Origin: Eonycteris spelaea
Taxonomy: Eukaryota > Chordata > Mammalia > Chiroptera > Pteropodidae
NCBI GenBank assembly: GCA_003508835.1
Contig: PUFA01000062.1
Coordinates: 3,813,001 to 3,877,000, forward strand
Reading direction: 5' to 3'
DNA length: 64,000 nt
The notes under the pieces were generated by a model that did not search any database, was not told the DNA's origin, and was given only the letters and a program-made list of their open reading frames with translations. Both the position numbers and the translations under genes were made by a program. Each line of letters begins with the position of its first letter. Position 1 is the first letter of the stretch. Shown here piece after piece: positions 1 to 11,538 of the stretch.

Positions 1-614
1 ATGATAAAACCCACAATAGGCCTAGATTACCTTAAACTGATTAAAACTAATTTTCTGCCACCTGGTTAAAATGGGAGCTTGAGATACAGATTTAAGTTCA
101 ATTCTAGAAAAATTAAGTTTGTGTACCTAAGCTTATGGTGTGAGAATTACATCCACTATGCTTGCAATAGGTGTAAACTATTAAAACCACTCATCAGGAC
201 TTTGAAAGCCTAAACCTAAGGATTGTGAAGCAATAACTAACTTGGAGATAAGAAGATAAGCATGATGATCAGAAAAGAAAATGTATCCATAATTATAAAT
301 TATGCAGTACTGGAAGACATAAAGCTAGGAGGATTGAATAGGAGATCCTTAAAAAAATAAAGTGAGATAATAAGGCTAGAGATTATGTGAAGCCACAAAC
401 CATGTAGTTAACTTGAAGCCAAATGCCATTGGTAGAGTGTTAAGAACAGAGCCACTCCAGGAGTACATTAAATCAGAGTTGATGACAGTTAGGCTATGGA
501 CATAAGAATTTATAACCAGGGGGGTGACAGAGAACTATTGGGAAAACACAGAAAAATAATAATGGAGCAAGGCCTGCCCACCCAAGCAATCTGACAAGTA
601 AAAATACTGCTAGA
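1..614. other. No gene seen; unassigned AT-rich DNA
   Basis: I see no convincing exon and no repeat family I can name. All frames are closed within short distances. It runs directly into the 5' end of the L1 that starts near 615. Confidence 0.5.
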
Positions 615-1182
615 GGACTTCCTGTTTCAATTCGAACATGTAAAGAGCTTGGAAGTTGTCACTCCTGAACATAAGAAAAAGCATAACAAACTGAAAAACA
701 ATTAGTTTTTGTGGTACCTTCAGAGAAATGAGGTAGCAGGGAAAACTCGACACAAATCTGTAGAAAGAGATAAATCCAGGGTTACATCTGAGATCTGCTT
801 ACCTAGAGTCCAAGCCTGCAGGACCATATACAAGTAGAAACACTAAAATAGTAATTTTGATGAATTGCTAGAGGCTGAGTAGAGTCTTTCTGGAGAAACT
901 TCTGAGGGCTGCAGTCTTACAGGATCTGACATTTTCCCAGGTTTTGTCCCTTGGAATGCCTCCAGATTCCAGGGTGAAGAGCTCAAAAAATTCCCGAGTG
1001 GAAAAGGAAGAATAACCACTGGGAGATATGTCCAGAGTGTTCTACTCAACAGAAGCCTACCTTCCAGGAGAAAACTTATCCCATCTGGGGAAGGATGTTT
1101 GTCCTCATTACAGCCCCCTCTAGCTTATGGTCTCACCTGGTGGTGGTAGCAGTGGAGGGGAGGAGTTACTGGAATAGGAAGT

Positions 1183-1232
<50 letters not shown>

Positions 1233-1798
1233 TACTTACACACACACACTTGTGAATGTCATAACCTGGGGACAAAAACAGGGATAAAAATCATAAGATT
1301 ATAAAATGCTTCCCCCTACCACACCTTACCACCACCAATAGGTTTCCAGTTTCCATTATACTATCAGTGCATTATAGCTGAAAGAGATGCTAGATGGATT
1401 TTGACTCAGGGGGAGTTCTCAGGGAAGCTCAGAGACAATGGGGAAGACCAGAACAAGGGCAATATATGGACTTGAAACCTCTCGCACGTAAACATTAAAC
1501 AGTCTAACTCCTTGTCAAATTAACATAAATCCTCACGCTAAAGTCCTATGACCTCAGTTGTTATTACCCAATACATCTCTGCTTTCAACAAAAAACTACA
1601 AGCCATGCCAAAAAGCAAGTAAAAGCACATCGAAGAGAGCAAGCAAGCATCAGAGCCAGACTCAAGTATAGCAATAATGTAGATTTATCAGAGGGTGGAT
1701 TTAAAATAACTACAATTAAAATGTTAAGGACTCTAATTTAAAAAGTAGACAATGCGAAAGAAGAGATGGTAATGAAAGCAGAGCATGGAAACTACTAG
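615..1798 (+). mobile_element. Old L1, 5'UTR and start of ORF1 (part 1 of split copy)
   Basis: The segment starts with the L1 5'UTR phrase 'catgtaaagagcttggaag' (about 639). It runs through the untranslated leader and into the ORF1 N-terminal region, where 'tcaacaaaaaactacaagcc' (about 1587) and 'aaaatgttaagg' (about 1719) are typical. The same leader occurs in opposite orientation at 34248-34980, so both copies belong to one or closely related families. A pure AC tract (1185-1228) has grown inside the leader. ORF1 is broken by many stops and no protein is made. The copy is interrupted at about 1798 by a second L1 and resumes near 2873. I call it an L1M-type element without naming a subfamily. 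Confidence 0.8.
1185..1228. repeat. (AC)n microsatellite, 22 units
   Basis: An uninterrupted AC run, followed after a short break by another short AC tract (about 1238-1249). It lies inside the 5'UTR of the old L1 and is likely polymorphic. Confidence 0.97.
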
Positions 1799-2861
1799 TA
1801 AAACTCTTCATGACTTAGAATTTGGCAATAAATTTTTAGATTTGACACCGCAAGTATAAGCAATAAAGGTAAAGAGAGACAAATTGAACTTCTTTAACAT
1901 GAAAAACTACTGTTCACCAAAGGGCTTTATCAACACCATAAAAAGGCAACCTAAAGAGTGGGGGAAATTTTTTAAATCATGTATATGTTAATAGCTTAAT
2001 ATATAGAATATATAAAGAACTCTTACAACTCAACAACAAAAGGACATACAACCATATTTAAAAATGGGCAAAAGACTGCTTAGACCTTTTTCCCAAGGAG
2101 ATATGCAAAATGGCCAACAAGCACATTAAATAAGAAAATAAAAAAAAGGAAATCCAAATCAAAGCCACAAAGAGATACCATTTTATATCTACTAGGACGG
2201 CTTCAATCAAAAAATGGAAAATAAACGTTTTCAAGAATTTGGAGAAATAACAACCCTCATATAATACTGCTAAGAATATAAATGATGCAGACACTGCAGA
2301 AACTATTTAGCAGCTCCTCAAAAAGTTAAATATAGAATTACTATATGACCCAGCAATTCTACTCTTAGGTATATATCACACAAAACCATGTACACAAATG
2401 CTTATAATAGCACTGTTTATAATAGCCATAAGGCAGAAACAGCCCAAATATCTGTCAATAGATGAATAAATTGTGTTAAATCCATGCAATGCAATATTGT
2501 CCAGCATAAAAGAAAAAAAATGCTGACACATACTAAAACTTGGGTGCACTTCAGAAACATTATGCTAAAGTGAAAGAAGCCATGCACAATTATATATTCC
2601 ATTGCACCTTTTGTATGATATATCCAGAATAGCCAAATCTATATAGAAGGAAAGCAAATTGGTAGCTATCGAGGGATGAGGATAAGGGGAATAGGGAATA
2701 ATTACATAATTGGTATGGGGTGTTTTTCTGTGATGATAAATTTTTAAAACTAGGAAAAGTAAGTGGTTGTATAACATTGTGAATGCACTAAATGCCAGTG
2801 AATTGTACACTTTAAAATAATTAATTATATGTTATGTAAATTTTATCTTACATGCAATAAA
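1799..2861 (+). mobile_element. L1 3' end (ORF2 C-terminus and 3'UTR) nested in older L1
   Basis: The segment begins in the C-terminal part of L1 ORF2 ('tttggcaataaa...'). It continues through 'aaaaatgggcaaaagactgc' (about 2060), 'tatgacccagcaattctact' (about 2345) and the 3'UTR phrase 'gaattgtacactttaaaat' (about 2800), ending in 'caataaag'. It is 5'-truncated, as most L1 insertions are. Near-matching 11-mers flank it, gaaactactag (1788-1798) and gaaaacactag (2862-2872), 9 of 11 identical, consistent with a target-site duplication. The surrounding ORF1 sequence is continuous if this block is removed. Frames are degenerate. It resembles L1MA-type 3' ends. Confidence 0.88.
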
Positions 2862-2872
2862 GAAAACACTAG

Positions 2873-3510
2873 AAATCAAAAGTACTAAATGGAAATGAAG
2901 AATGCTTTTGATGGGCTCATCAGTAGACTGGACAAAACTGAGGTTAACTTCAAGATAGGTCAAGAGAAATGTCCCAAACTGAAAACAAAGAGAAAAAAAG
3001 AATGGGAAAAATGTCAGAATGAACAGTCAATTGAGACAATTTCAAAGATGTAACATGTATGTAATTAAAATATGACGAGAATAGAAGGAGAAATAACTTC
3101 TCATGAAAGCAGAAAGGAAATTTATTGTCAGCAGACTAGCCTTGTGAGAAATGTTTTTAAAAAGTTATTCAGGTATAGAAACAATAATACAAGTCATAAA
3201 CGGTCTACATTAGTAAAGAAAAAGCATTGGAAAAAGTATAAATGAAGATAAAATAAAATATTTTCTGTTTTTCATCCTCAACTGATTTAAAAGATAATTA
3301 TTTACAGTAAGAATAGAAACAATGTATTGGATGCTTATTGTATATGTTTAAGTTCAAATGAATTACAGTAATATCATAAAGGACAGGAGAGATAAGTTGG
3401 AAATATTCTGTTTATGAAGTCAATATGCTACACACGGCTCAAAGTACATAGGATATCACAACTTCAGGAGACAGATGAATGGTGACAGTCCTGGGCTTCA
3501 CTTTTTTTGT
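2873..3510 (+). mobile_element. Old L1/half-L1, ORF1 remainder and 3' region (part 2)
   Basis: This continues the copy that starts at 615. The phrase 'aatgaagaatgc' plus 'gatgggctcat' (about 2895-2920) corresponds to the ORF1 coiled-coil region, giving residues like EMKNAFDGLISRLDK in one frame. Further on, 'gtcagcagactagcc' (about 3127) matches the ORF1 C-terminal region. After ORF1 come 'tttaaaagataatt' and 'acaatgtattgg', which I associate with half-L1 (HAL1) or L1M inter-ORF sequence. No ORF2 follows, so the copy is either HAL1-like or truncated. Confidence 0.7.
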
Positions 3511-5175
3511 TGTTAATTCAAATGTCATTTTCAGTTCCTCAGACATATCTGAATTATACCAAACTCTTATAATTTTAAGACAGAAGAGTTCAGCAAGTCT
3601 AAGATCAAAACTTTAAGAAGAGAAAGATAGCTCAGGGTAAGAAAAAAAAAAGAAAGAAAGAAAATAGGAAAGAAAAGGAAAAAGAATAATATGATACGAC
3701 ATACCATGCTTTTAAAAAATTTACAATTTATAGAGGGAAACAAATGATGTGCCCTGTAGGAAATCTCCATGGAGAAGGGGGGAGGGGGCCACAGGAGAGA
3801 ACAAAGTGGGTGAGTGTTTAGCTGTTCTCATCCTTTGTACATAGAGCTGAGCGGCATTTAGGAAGAGGATTCAACTTTCTTGTTATCAAGTGAAGCTGGA
3901 ATACAAAACTGCTAGGTGCATTGCCAGGCCGATTTGTTAGAAGGAAGACCCTCCCCCCGCCCTCCCCCCAGAAGAAAAGGCAGGCTCTAAAATAAGACAG
4001 AGCTTTCAGTTGGAAATGGGTTTTTTTTTGTTTTTGTTTTGTTTTGTTTTTAATCTACAGTGAAAAGTGAGATGAAAGACAAAAACTGCTGTCCAATACT
4101 TAAAAGAGAAGGGCTGCTGTCATTTTATTTCTTTCTTAAGAGCTCTCCTAGCTCTTTATGATTACTGCAGACACCCTCTTATCCAACTCAGTCCAGGCCA
4201 GTTGTTGGTCAGTTAATCACAAAAAGGTTGTGACAGAGGAAAATAATTATTTTAAATAAGAAATGTACATGTTCTTTTAATGTAGGCATTATATTGTATA
4301 TTCCTTCCCCTCATGTCCATATGTGCCTTTTTTCTGAGTAGGTCCCTTGATCAAACTTTTGTATAGCCTTCCAGCATAAACCAAACCCACGATGCATATA
4401 TCACCATTTCCACTTTTGATTATTTGAAGTAGAGCATAAATTTAAATACAATTACAAGGCAGCCCAGATGTAAAATCCAGTTGGGACTTTTCATCCTCCC
4501 TCCCTCATCTCTTTTAGGCTTGCTAATATCTAATCCTGTGGTGGTATTTCAAATGTGATGGATATTAATATGCAGTCTGTCCAAACTTTCAACCTGTTTG
4601 AGGTGCCTGTGTGTGCACGTGTGTGTGTGCCAGTACACATGCTTTCCGTCGCTATTTATTATTGGTGCACACTCCAGGCACTTTACAAAATAAAGAGAAG
4701 CAGCTCCGCATCCTAGAAGAATTCACAGTTAAACTATGACTAAATAAATGAGACAGATAACGTCAATATAAATTTACATTGTTATCAAAGAAACACACAC
4801 ACACATATGTATACATAGTCTAAGAATTTAATTTATTCTATTTGTGAATAAAATAAACAGACCTGTTCTATCCCTTTAATTCCCTGACTCTCATTTCACA
4901 TAAGCTATTACGTTCGCTACTTCTTAAAATTATATTATTGATCTAACTTCTTGATGTGAAAAATTAAGCTACACCTTAACTTTTCTTCTACCACCATCAT
5001 CTCAATTCTACACACATACATACTTCCCATTATCAATCCTTCTAATTAGAAACTTTTTGTTTAAATGGATAGTCTGCATACATTTTTTATGCATTCATAG
5101 GTGGATTTTAGGATATGTAATACTTACTTTCCCGTTCTTGAATATCTTTTTTATTTTCTAAATTTTATTGGCATT
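3511..5175. other. No gene seen; single-copy DNA with simple tracts
   Basis: Contains a purine-rich tract (3639-3690), a T/G tract (4021-4051), a short AC run near 4793 and a GC-richer patch around 3775-4000. I recognise no gene or named element. The T/G tract could be the tail of an antisense retroelement, but no body is recognisable next to it. Confidence 0.4.
4021..4051. repeat. T-rich (TTTTG)n tract
   Basis: Runs of T separated by single G. The complement is a (CAAAA)n tract of the kind left by retrotransposon tails. Confidence 0.85.
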
Positions 5176-6112
5176 TTGTTTTGTTTTGTTTTTGTTTGTT
5201 TTTGTTTGCTTAACTCTCTAGTTAGTTATCTCCTTCCTGAAACTCTATAGCTTCCTGTTGCTATGGTTCACATAGAGCTGTTCAGTTAGATCTCCCTTCA
5301 CACTTCCCTTATGCCAAATCTCCTCTTTCTTGTATTCCATTTCTTTCCCATTTGTCATTTATCCCCTTGTTTATGGAATGTATCTTCCATCATTTTTTTA
5401 AAGAAGCATGTGAGGTAAATTATTTTGAGATCATACATGTCTAAAAATGGTTCTCTTTTTTGTATCTTCGTAGTAAATTTGGTTAAAAAATAAAGATGGA
5501 CATCACCTGCCCTCAAATATTTGAAGGTATCTTCTCTCAGCTTCCAGAATTTCATTTCAAAATGGAATGGCATTCTTATTTTCAAGATTTTGTGCACAGC
5601 CTTCCTTCTAGAAGCTTCTAGAACCTTCTAAAGAGTTCTAAATGTTTTAAATAGTAGTCGTTTTTTTAATAGTAATAACTTTTATCAAAAAATTTTTTTT
5701 AGTCTAAGAAAGCTCATTTTACATGCTACAACTAATTATTAGGGCCAAAAACAACAAAAAAAAAGTAAATAAATAAACCAGAGAAAATCCCCAGTAGAAA
5801 AACACAAGAAACACTTCTATGTGTGAAAAAACAGTAAACAGTCTTAACGTTTGAACATCCAAGTCTTAGTCTTAATTCCATCTCTCATAGTGAACATCAC
5901 TATCAACCTTGAGATCTGACTCTTTTTTACATTCTTTGCTGAGTAGATAAAATATGTTAAGGTGCATTTGACTTTAACTTTTTATTATTTATTGTGTATG
6001 GTCCTCGATTAGCCCTTTCAATATGGAAACCCATGTGCTTCAGTCTGAGCACTATTTTTTTTTCCTCTTTCTTTGGTCATGGCCTCTTTTCTATTTTTTC
6101 TATCCTCTCTTA
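5176..6112 (-). mobile_element. Half-L1-like (HAL1/L1) element, main body, antisense
   Basis: Reading the minus strand from about 5600 down to 5355, a degenerate frame resembles the C-terminal part of an L1-type ORF1 protein; it contains KKMMEDTFHKQGDK where such proteins have a KLLEDVLH-like stretch. Farther right, 'agccctttcaatatggaaac' (about 6012) is the antisense of the ORF1 segment about an ERAHRVP-like stretch. The (TTTTG)n run at 5176-5209 is probably the A-rich 3' tail read in antisense. Roughly 5640-5990 matches poorly and may hold a separate insertion. The element's 5' part follows in the opposite orientation (6113-6500). The family name is my best recall, not a search result. Confidence 0.65.
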
Positions 6113-6500
6113 TCAGAGTCCTATCATGGATATTTGAAGAAAGTCTCTAATGTAAACAAGAGAGAATATTTTTTTCAATTTTAAGAATATTAAGAAAACA
6201 GAGACACTAAAATTAAAATTCCCCTATAATTAGTAAATTCAGAGAGATATGAAAAGATATCAAACTCATGAAACTAGAAAAGGATGTGATACAAAAAATA
6301 ATAATAATAACTTTCAGGAAACAATAAAAATTATTGAATTAAAATAGTAAAAAAAAATCTACTGGTAGAGGAGTAGATTTTTTTTAATGTAACAAAAAAA
6401 GAGTGAGAGAGATCAAGAATAAGTTTGAAATTTGTAGGAAAAGGTGTAGAAAATTAGAAAGATAATCCAGAAGATCTCATATTTGTCTAATTCTTGCTTA
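6113..6500 (+). mobile_element. Inverted 5' portion of the HAL1-like element
   Basis: The phrases 'tttgaagaaagtctctaatg' (about 6132), 'aattagaaagataatcc' (about 6452) and 'agaagatctcatatttgtct' (about 6469) read in sense as the part of the element that comes just before the body at 5176-6112. Adjacent element segments in opposite orientation are the signature of twin-priming 5' inversion. No intact frame remains. Confidence 0.6.
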
Positions 6501-8229
6501 ATGGGTCCTATTTAAGAATAAGGTACACACACCAATGCAGCAGCCTTGTGAATACAAACAGGTCTTGTAAAATAGTGTATGCCATCATAGGAGGACCAAG
6601 TGAGCTTCTGGACATTTATTAGCAGCATCTCGAATGTTTGTATGTGTATGCCATTTTTTTTTTTTTAAGGCTGCCAGTTTCTATAAAAAGTTGTATTCAG
6701 TTTCATTCTCCCTTCTGGAGGATATAAACATCTGTAAGCCCAGCAGTGGGAAGGGGAGGGAGTGTCACCACAATGTGGGTACCCTTAAGTGTTTCCTTCA
6801 GCTTGCACACAGCAGTATTTGCCATCTATGACAGGTCTGATTCGATTATCTCCACGTTGCAAACCTCAGGTCTTCTGCCTGTTTGGGAAGAAGGTAGTTT
6901 GGCTGGGTGCACGGATGAAAAAAGGCATTTGCACTTGTAACTTTTCTCATATAGACTTTCAAGTAGTCCTGTTTTCAGCCTCAACTCTGCGTCCTTGCTC
7001 CCAGATTTACCTGCTGTATAAAATTTTGAACCTTTGCACAATCCTGTGGCCTCCTTTTATGATGGCTTATATTTTAACTTTCTCTTACCTTATAAATTAT
7101 TTACCACATATTCATCTATGTTATTTTTTATTGGCTATGGTCTCCTTTCTCATTTTCTTCATACTTATGGGCTTATAACTTTTAGTCTTTCACTCATGGA
7201 ATTTTAGAAAAGAATGTAGATAAATGCACATGTTCAATTATTTCTATCAGATTGAATTCAACTTAATTCTCATAGAAGCAAATGTCTTATTCACTCAGAC
7301 TTTATTGGTTTATTTCATACTTAATTAAATTAAGGAGTTAGACTAACAAATAGGATCATAAAGATATTAGATGAACAATAACAGAAAAATATTTGGGATA
7401 CACGATTAACATATGACATGGTGAACTTTGTAAGTTTTTTTAACACTGCTAAAATACATTATTGTCATAAAATAACAATGTACTACATATTTATTATGTT
7501 AAAGAGAAACACAAAAGCTGTATATGAAATTTCAGATTATAAAAATGTAAAATGAAATATATACACACACATATACATCCATATAGATCCACATGTGTGC
7601 GTGTCTATGTCTATTACATGTATTTGTGTGTGTCGTTGTATGAGTACTCATTCAGCCCATGACCATATAATGCCTAAGTATCTCTAATACTTTCTTTTGT
7701 TGTTCTACTTGTTGAATTAAACTATATGTAAACTGATGTAAGTTTTAATGTTTTAGCTTAATTTTTTAAAAAAGAATTTTAGAATAAATATTGGTTAAAT
7801 AAGAGTTTTTGAGAAAAATTCACTTTTTATTTTTTGAAATAATAATCTCTATTTTGAAAATTTTAAAAATGGTCCATAGATTATATGCACCAAAAAATGA
7901 CCATAAATTGTATACATCACTTATGTATGATTTTTACTATACATTCCAATAAATTAAAACAGTCTCCTGTTTCATTTTCCAGCAGGTTTTTGGTCTTTTG
8001 AAAGATATAAGACTCTAAATTTTAATTCCAGATGTACTAATGGCATTGGCTCAAATATACAGGGTAAAGTACAAGAAATGTACTATAGAGAGCCTTCAAC
8101 TGATGGAGAAATATTCTTCCTAGTTATGTTCTGCTTTTATAGAACAAGCCAAGAAACAGCACTAACTTTGCCAGGTTCTTAAAAGAAATCACAGCAAATG
8201 AGATTCAGATGTCCAATTGATAAAAGCAT
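6501..8229. other. No gene seen; mostly single-copy DNA
   Basis: The region around 6700-7040 is less AT-rich and has short frames on both strands, but none carries a recognisable domain or a clear pair of splice sites. A weak CA/TG-rich patch lies at about 7558-7635. The rest is AT-rich. Confidence 0.4.
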
Positions 8230-8477
8230 AGGTTTAGTGACTAGTTCACATTGCTGTGTGGTATATAGAAGTTAAGAGAGTAAATCCTAAGAGTTCTCAT
8301 TACTAGAGAAAATATTTTTTTCCCCTCTGTCTTCTTTTGTATCTATTCAAGATGATGGATGTTAATTAACTTATTGTGGTAATCATTTAACAAAAACGTG
8401 TAAGTCATATTATTATGTTGTATGCTTTAAACTTATCCAGTGCTATATGTCAATTATATTGCAATAAAACTGGGGGG
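8230..8477 (+). mobile_element. L1 3'UTR terminal fragment
   Basis: 'agagagtaaatcctaagag' (about 8275), 'gatgatggatgttaattaac' (about 8351) and 'tatatgtcaattatattgca' (about 8444) followed by 'ataaaa' match the last bases of L1MA/L1MB-type 3' ends. A run of eight G (8473-8480) directly follows. Confidence 0.85.
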
Positions 8478-8979
8478 GGGACCATAAGATTAATTAATCA
8501 AAATTAAGCCTTATAGACCAAAAGTATATCAAATCGTTTTTGAAACTTAAAATGCCATATTTCTAGCTCGTATCTGCATTTTTCCATCTTTATCACATAC
8601 ATGATTTGAATATTCCTATACTTTCTTAGTTCTTCCTGACATTTGAGGCTCAGTAAGATCTTAGATGGGGTGAGGAAAGAGGAGGACAGGAGAGTGTTCA
8701 CAAGAGTAATTGCCAAATGTGAGGTGATTTCACAATTGACTGCCTGTCTGATAAATGCTCCTGATTATATACTGTGAATGTTTAGAATTCTACTTTAACT
8801 AATTTAACTTCACTTGTTGAACAAGGAACATAGTTAAATATGTCAAAATACCATGTAGAAACTAGAGTTCTGAAGGTTTTCAGCATCGGCAGTAAAATAA
8901 CTAATGAATGATTTAGGAGGTTATTCCCCCAGTCTTTGAAACATTGAAGACTGTAACATAAATAGCGATATCCATAATA
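8478..8979. other. No gene seen
   Basis: AT-rich sequence with short closed frames. No repeat recognised. Confidence 0.4.
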
Positions 8980-9470
8980 CAGGTATCTCCTGCTTTTCAA
9001 AATTTTGCTTTACACTTTTACCTGTTTTCTCTCACAAAAGGAATTCAAAACAGATTTTCCTTTTTATGAAAAAAAAAAAAAAGGCAAAAAGCGAAAATGG
9101 CGTTCCGCGATAGTTTTTCATGGGAGTTATAGAGGCAGAGGCACATGAGCAGCAAAAGTGGCCCCACCGAGCTCCGTCCCCAAGAACCACGCTAAGGATT
9201 TCAGCATTAAGCTGCCAAAGCTCTGAACCCTGTCTGTGAGCATCTGCACTTTATCTTCATTTATTTTGTGCACCTGTTAACAAGATGCATCCTATGGTAA
9301 TTGCTCCTTCCCTTTATGCCATTTTAGCTTTTGAAAGGTTTCATAAGGGTGCTCTGATTTCAAAGAGCAGGGAAACAGGTATTAATAAATTATATAATTA
9401 TGTGGGGTCGCCATAGGATTGCATCTGTTAATCATAGGAAATAGAAATGCTTCTGTTTGTTACTAATAAA
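8980..9470 (+). mobile_element. Old interspersed repeat, family not named
   Basis: The block starts with 'aggtatctcctgcttttcaa', has an internal A run (9069-9082) and contains 'aaaagcgaaaatggcgttcc' (about 9088) and 'ctttatcttcatttattttg' (about 9251). I recognise these phrases as recurring in mammalian genomes, but I cannot say whether the element is a DNA transposon or an LTR. The left edge resembles a terminal repeat; I could not find a matching right edge. The strand is by convention of the phrase as read. Confidence 0.45.
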
Positions 9471-10244
9471 AGTTAACAGCTAAGAATGAGAGCTGTTTTC
9501 AGAGATTGTGGTGTCTTTGTGATCAATGGACTCTGAAAAAAAAAAAAATTTCTTATACTTTATGATGTTACCCAGTTAGGTCAATTAGCTTCAGAAATAC
9601 TATCTTGTAAGGTCTACACTTTCAGGCAGGTGTCCCAGCAGCCCCTGCCCTAATTGCTTTTGCAAATCTAAAACGATGCATAAATCACTCCTCATGACAG
9701 GTCTTCGCAGAACACAGTGACTTGATTTGCAAAGAGTACTTGAATTTCAGATCTAATACGTTATGAAAAAATCATAGCTCTTTACAAAAGCCAAGGAGAT
9801 GACAAGTCAAACTAGTATCGAAAGGGCACAAATAAAAAAAGGAGGGAGAGGGTAGTGAAATTAATATACTCATATTTTAATCGAAACAATAAACAGACTT
9901 TAAAAGTGACAACAATGGGGTTCCATTGTGGTTAATAACTCTGGTAGTTACAAAATGTTATAAGATGTATAGAACACTGGATATCTAATTATGGCTACTG
10001 TATTAATTTAGTCAGACAGTAAGACACTTCTTTGAAACCTCTTTTCTAGTTGATTTGTACTTCAAATTGACTAGTGTCTTGTTATAGAGAAAAAAACCTG
10101 TATGTGAAGCTCCAAAAAAAAACAGTAGTTGCAAAACAGATATTTCAATGTCCCTTAATTCCCATATATCAAATGTGTTAGCTTTGATTGTAAATATTTG
10201 GAATAAATTAACAACTTGATTTAAAAGGGGCTGAAGGGGTTAAG
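9471..10244. other. No gene seen
   Basis: AT-rich sequence with an A run near 9536-9548. I see nothing recognisable. Confidence 0.4.
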
Positions 10245-10440
10245 GAGTATAGCTGGTTCTGATGTAAGCTCTACCATTTACTGCTTGTGTCTCAGTTTTC
10301 TGATCTAAAATATGGGATCATAATAATACCTACTCAACAGGGGCTTTGTGAAGATTAAGTAAGTTATCACACATAAGGCAATTTAGGTGAGCATCTACCA
10401 GAGTCACAATTATATTGCTTATTATCTGTTATTAAGCTCG
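10245..10440 (+). mobile_element. MIR SINE relic
   Basis: 'ctctaccatttactgcttgt' (about 10271), 'ctcagttttctgatctaaaa' (about 10291) and 'taataatacctac' (about 10321) match the MIR core and 3' half in order. It is heavily diverged, as expected for this pre-placental tRNA-derived SINE, and is not active. Confidence 0.85.
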
Positions 10441-10659
10441 TGACCATTGCTCAGTTTTTTTCATTTAAAGTATGTCCCACTAAGTGGTGAAAAACACTTA
10501 AGATCTATCTAGTCCTTCATAGATATTAATATCTAGCTACTTCACAAACTTGATTAAGGCAAAGTGTTTATAATCAATCCATAGTTTATGATAATTTCCC
10601 CATATTTCTGCATGTGTGTCACACAGTGTAAAGAAGTGAAACAAACCATAAAATAAAAA

Positions 10660-10733
10660 TCAGTGAACTAGATTATAGAATGTAGGCTTTGAAATCAGGC
10701 AGATTCTGGCCTCGACACTTAGTAACTGTTTCA
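10660..10733 (+). mobile_element. MIR relic, 5' half (split)
   Basis: 'taggctttgaaatcaggcag' (about 10683) followed by 'cacttagtaactg' is MIR sequence in sense. It stops near 10733 and its 3' half resumes at 11096, so a later insertion separates the halves. Confidence 0.75.
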
Positions 10734-11095
10734 GATGAATAAATTAGTTTCTATGAGAGCAACAAATGACCTCCAAATGTCAGTGGCTTACAATGGCATA
10801 GGTTTATTTCTTGCTTAGACCACATACCAGTGTCCAAATTTATTTCACTTTGAGACCCAGGCTAACAAAGCATTTTTTTTTTTTTTTATTTAACAAACCA
10901 TTCTTTATTGACAGCATTGCCAGTCACTTTGGCGAAGAAAAAGGGAAAGAAAAAAAAAAGTGGCAAAGCAAGCACTAAGTCTTTAAAATCCGGCTCAGAA
11001 GGGACACTTCTCATTGACTAAAGCAAATCACATATCCACACCTGAGTTCAACAGGGCCAGGAACTAGAAGGCACAGTGGATATTAGTGAGTGAGA
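10734..11095. mobile_element. Old repeat inserted within a MIR
   Basis: 'caaatgtcagtggcttacaa' (about 10776) and 'ggtttatttcttgctta' are phrases found in ancient LTR-type (MaLR-like) repeats in antisense. 'aaagcaaatcacatatcc' (about 11021) looks like the continuation. A poly-T-headed insertion (10874 onward) lies inside. The family assignment is tentative. Confidence 0.4.
10874..10966 (-). pseudogene. Possible 3' end of a retrocopied mRNA, antisense
   Basis: On the plus strand a run of T is followed by 'ctttattgac'. Read on the minus strand this is an AATAAA poly(A) signal about 20 bases before a poly(A) tail. That layout is what a processed transcript's 3' end looks like. 'caaagca' occurs on both sides (about 10868-10874 and 10964-10970) and could be a short target-site duplication. 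I cannot name the source gene, and the copy is under 100 bases. Confidence 0.4.
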
Positions 11096-11250
11096 ATTCG
11101 ATTTACGAAAATATCTGTGTGATCTGAGACTAGTCAGTTATTAGTCTCACTTTCTGTACCTGTAAAAGTGACAGTAATAAGACTGACTCAGGAGATTTAC
11201 AAAACACATAGTGTCTGGCATTTGGTAGCCATTCAGTCAATGTTCCTTTT
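11096..11250 (+). mobile_element. MIR relic, 3' half (split)
   Basis: 'tctcactttctgtacctgta' (about 11145) and 'tgtctggcatttggtagcca' (about 11212) followed by 'caatgttc' are the MIR 3' half. It completes the 5' half at 10660-10733. Confidence 0.8.
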
Positions 11251-11538
11251 GTTCCCTCTTGGTGCTTGCTCTACCTCTAAGTTTTGCAGGTGACTATGGG
11301 CTAATAATATAAAAACTTTAATAAGTTTCCTCATTGATTCAAAAGTTATTGACTACTTAATTCTCAAGCCTAGGACAAATCTTTAGTGCTATTATTCCAT
11401 TAATTACATGTAGTATCTTAGTCAAAATGACAAACACGGACTTTTACAGGGAATCTCCTTTGTAAAGAGAGACACTGGGCTTCAAAAATAAGGACAATAT
11501 TGAGAAGTTTCAAAGCCTTCATGATTTATAGTTTTACT

